This document shows, one piece after another, positions 35,121-37,399 of a stretch of DNA of 37,399 nucleotides; the first letter of the stretch is position 1, and every line of letters starts with the position of its first letter. The DNA lies in assembly GCA_963204835.1 (NCBI GenBank), contig CAUJHJ010000013.1, forward strand, positions 1 to 37,399, read 5' to 3'. The position numbers were made by a program, and so were the translations under genes. The notes under the pieces were generated by a model. It had not been told where the DNA came from. It ran no database searches and worked only from the letters and a program-made list of their open reading frames with translations. Source of the stretch: Pseudomonadota bacterium. Lineage in GTDB: Bacteria; Pseudomonadota; Gammaproteobacteria; Steroidobacterales; Steroidobacteraceae.

Positions 35121-35552
35121 ATGGGCCTCGTGACTGCCAGGTTCGAGCTGAGCAATCCGCGCGATGCCGGGATCGCTACCCTATCCGTCGATGCCCTCGT
35201 CGATACCGGCGCGATGACCCTGTGCCTGCCCGCTGCGGTCGCGGAAGCGTTGCAGCTCGAGGAGCTCGAGCGCCGGGAGGTCACCCTTGCCGACGGCGGG
35301 CGGCACCTCGTTCCTTATGTGGGGCCGGTGAAGGTCGGATTCGGCCGGCGCGGCTGCTTTACGGGCGCCTTCGTGCTCGGCCAGCGCGTGCTCGTCGGTG
35401 CGATTCCGCTCGAAGACATGGACCTCGTGGTGAATCCAGCGACCCGGCAGGTCACGGTCAATCCCGCGAGTCCCGACATTCCCTCGGCGATCGTGATGCG
35501 CGCGGGCGGCGCCCTCAGCCCGGCAACTTCGACAAGTCCGCCACCCCGCTGA
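35121..35552 (+). CDS. Retropepsin-like clan AA aspartic protease
   Basis: This is a small 143-aa protein with the aspartic protease motif ALVDTGAMTLCLP (D28-T29-G30) near the N-terminus and a later hydrophobic-Gly stretch (RVLVGAIPLEDMDLVVNP) matching the flap-distal end of the retropepsin fold. Bacterial proteins of this type are single-domain and presumably dimerise to build the active site. They have no known substrate. The ATG at 35121 follows the GST gene after 64 bp. The last 38 bp overlap the 3' end of the convergent glyS gene and encode a Pro/Ser-rich tail. Confidence 0.78.
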   Translation: MGLVTARFELSNPRDAGIATLSVDALVDTGAMTLCLPAAVAEALQLEELERREVTLADGGRHLVPYVGPVKVGFGRRGCFTGAFVLGQRVLVGAIPLEDMDLVVNPATRQVTVNPASPDIPSAIVMRAGGALSPATSTSPPPR

Positions 35553-37399
35553 AGAGCCCACGCAACTCGGCGAGCAGCGACAGGCGGTTCCGGCGCAGCG
35601 ACTCATCCGGGTCGTTGACCATCACGCCATCGAAGAAGGCATCGACATCGCCGCGCAAGCCCGCGAGCGCGGTGAGCGCACCCACGTAGTCGCGCTTTGC
35701 GAGGGCTGCCTGCACGCTGTCGCGCAGGCCCGCGAGCGCGCCGTGCAACTGCCTTTCCGCCGGTTCGCGCAGCGTTGCGGGGGCCACCGCGGCCGGCGAG
35801 AAGCCCTCGGCCTTCCTGAGGATGTTCGCGATGCGCTTGTTGGCCGCGGCGAGGCTCGCTGCCTCGGGGCGCGAGAGGAAGCCCGCCAGAGCCGCGAGGC
35901 GCGCACCGAAATCGAGCGGGGAGCGCGGCGCCGTGGCGAGCACGGCGTCGATCATCTCGGTGGTGTACCGTCCGCCCGGCTGCTCGAGGTAATAGGCGCG
36001 CAGTCGCTCCATGATGTAGTCGTGGACTTCATCGGCCGCCGTGGCGTTCTTCACCGGCTGCAAGGAGACCGCCACGTCGATGAGTGGGCGCAGGTCGAGG
36101 TCGATGCGCTTCTCGATGAGGATGCGCAGCACGCCGATGGCCGCGCGACGGAGGCCGAACGGATCCTTGGTGCCGGTCGGCTTCTGGCCGATCGCGAATA
36201 TGCCGGCGAGCGTATCGAGCCGGTCCGCGAGCGCGACGGCCGTACCGGGCTCCGTTTCGGGCAGTGCGTCGCCCGCGCCGCGCGGCAGGTAGTGCTCGCG
36301 GATCGCCTGGGCGACTGCAGCCGGTTCGCCATCCGCGGCGGCGTAATACGCGCCCATGATGCCCTGCAACTCCGGGAACTCGCCCACCATGGCGGTCAGC
36401 AGGTCGCATTTGGCGAGCGCTGCAGAGCGCCGAGTTTCGGAGACATTCCATCCGGCAACACGGCTTATTGTTTCAGAAATAGTAACATTACGCGCCGCCT
36501 TGGCGCCGAGCGACCCGAGCTTCGCCTGGAAGGTCACGGTGTCGAGGCCGGCGAGACGCGCGGCCAGCGGCGCGCGCCGGTCCTGCTGCCAGAAGAAGGC
36601 CGCGTCCGACAGGCGCGGGCGCACGACGCGCTCGTTACCCGCCCGCACCGCGGCGGGATCGCGGCTCTCGATGTTGCTGACGGTGATGAATGCCGTGAGC
36701 AGCTTGCCGCTGTCGTCCTCGACCGCGAAGTAGCGCTGGTGGTCCTGCAAGGTCGAGATCAGCACTTCCCGTGGCAGCTCGAGGAAGCGTGCCTCGAAGC
36801 GGCCCGCCACCGGCACCGGCCACTCCACGAGGGCGGTCACTTCATCGAGCAATGCCTCGCTCATGATCGCGCGGCCGCCGATTTCCATTGCCTTCGCTTC
36901 GACGCCGATGCGGATCTTCTCGCGCCGCGCCGCGAAGCTCGCGATGACCTTGCCGCGGGCGGCCAGGGCCTCGGCGTACTCGACAGGCGCGGCGAGCGCG
37001 ATCGGGGCGGGCGCATGGAAACGATGGCCGCGGGTCGCGTTGCCCGCCTTCACATCGAGCAGCGTGGCGGGCAGCGTTTCCGCGCCGAAGAGCAGCACGA
37101 TCCAGTGCACGGGCCGCACGAACTGCGCCTCGCCCGCGCCCCAGCGCATGCGTTTCGGGATCGGCAGCCGGTCGAGCGAGTCCCTCACGATGCCTGGCAG
37201 GAGGCCCGCCGTGTCGGCGCCGGCTTTGCGGCCCGAGTAGTAAAGGAACTCGCCCTTGCCTTCCCTGACACGCGTGAGCTCCCCGAGCGTCGCGCCGCAA
37301 CTGTCGGCGAAGGCGCTCGCGGCGCGGGTCGGGTTGCCCGAGGCGTCGAAGGCCGCGCCCACCGGCGGCCCACGGCGCTTGATCTCCTGTTCGGGCTGG
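35515..37399 (-). CDS. glyS: Glycyl-tRNA synthetase beta subunit, 5' end outside the window
   Basis: This is the beta subunit of the alpha2beta2 bacterial glycyl-tRNA synthetase. About 627 residues are visible, and the first 60 or so lie beyond the right edge. Recognisable stretches are VHWIVLLFG, TRGHRFHAP, STLQDHQRYFAVED, RPRLSDAAFFWQQD, GIMGAYYA, DRLDTLAGIFAIGQKPTGTKDPFGLRRAA and, near the C-terminus, FFDGVMVND. The family binds the tRNA acceptor and anticodon arms through this subunit. The coding end overlaps the convergent aspartic protease gene by 38 bp. glyQ should lie immediately outside the window. Confidence 0.97.
   Translation of the reverse strand, partial: QPEQEIKRRGPPVGAAFDASGNPTRAASAFADSCGATLGELTRVREGKGEFLYYSGRKAGADTAGLLPGIVRDSLDRLPIPKRMRWGAGEAQFVRPVHWIVLLFGAETLPATLLDVKAGNATRGHRFHAPAPIALAAPVEYAEALAARGKVIASFAARREKIRIGVEAKAMEIGGRAIMSEALLDEVTALVEWPVPVAGRFEARFLELPREVLISTLQDHQRYFAVEDDSGKLLTAFITVSNIESRDPAAVRAGNERVVRPRLSDAAFFWQQDRRAPLAARLAGLDTVTFQAKLGSLGAKAARNVTISETISRVAGWNVSETRRSAALAKCDLLTAMVGEFPELQGIMGAYYAAADGEPAAVAQAIREHYLPRGAGDALPETEPGTAVALADRLDTLAGIFAIGQKPTGTKDPFGLRRAAIGVLRILIEKRIDLDLRPLIDVAVSLQPVKNATAADEVHDYIMERLRAYYLEQPGGRYTTEMIDAVLATAPRSPLDFGARLAALAGFLSRPEAASLAAANKRIANILRKAEGFSPAAVAPATLREPAERQLHGALAGLRDSVQAALAKRDYVGALTALAGLRGDVDAFFDGVMVNDPDESLRRNRLSLLAELRGLFSGVADLSKLPG

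Overview
The window is GC-rich, densely coded bacterial chromosome. It carries a complete replication-origin neighbourhood in the usual gammaproteobacterial order: yidC-yidD-rnpA-rpmH on the minus strand, then dnaA-dnaN-recF-gyrB on the plus strand. A PlsC-type acyltransferase and glyS lie further right, as in pseudomonads and xanthomonads. I infer a gammaproteobacterium, perhaps near Xanthomonadales, Steroidobacterales or Nevskiales. The genus cannot be named from the sequence alone. No tRNA, rRNA, insertion sequence or CRISPR array was seen, and no gene-free stretch reaches 300 bases (the longest is 213 bp, at the origin).

Layout. 37-4056 (minus): a Tat-exported two-subunit molybdenum hydroxylase and a dicarboxylate symporter. 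4119-6692 (plus): a NodI/NodJ-like ABC-2 exporter followed by a prolyl-4-hydroxylase-like dioxygenase, three overlapping genes. 6678-21155: a biosynthetic cluster of the aryl polyene (APE/xanthomonadin-like) class in two divergent arms that start only 25 bp apart. The minus arm (12482 down to 6678) encodes ACP, COG4648-type membrane protein, AMP-ligase, small hotdog dehydratase, LpxL-like acyltransferase, ketosynthase, chain-length factor and a second hotdog protein. The plus arm (12508-21155) encodes a PlsC-like acyltransferase, a second ACP, FabZ-like hotdog, family 2 glycosyltransferase, thioesterase, LolA-like carrier, MMPL exporter, DUF3261-type lipoprotein, hotdog, ketoreductase and ketosynthase. 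A small secreted protein of unknown function follows. 21598-24032 (minus): yidC, yidD, rnpA, rpmH. 24159-30342 (plus): dnaA, oriC-like spacer, dnaN, recF, gyrB. 30410-37399: an orphan ExbB/TolQ/MotA-like protein, an O-methyltransferase-like protein, PlsC, a threonine-synthase-like enzyme, a nu-class GST-like protein, a retropepsin-like aspartic protease and glyS (its 5' end runs off the window).

How the cluster should work, from knowledge of APE systems: the ligase activates an aromatic starter acid and loads an ACP. The ketosynthase/chain-length-factor pair and the ApeR-like ketosynthase extend it with malonyl units. The FabG-like reductase and the hotdog dehydratases convert each beta-keto group to a double bond, giving a conjugated polyene. 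The acyltransferases and glycosyltransferase join it to a lipid or sugar. The LolA-like, MMPL and lipoprotein components move it to the outer membrane. No ammonia-lyase or chorismatase for making the aryl starter is present in the window.

The most notable points are the split, divergent and enzyme-rich form of this pigment cluster and its position beside oriC where mnmE would normally follow yidC. Others are the unequal active sites of its two FabA/FabZ-like proteins, a probable CTG start for rnpA, the structure of the origin spacer, the overlapping start codons at 34345-34348, and an ExbB-like gene with no visible partner.
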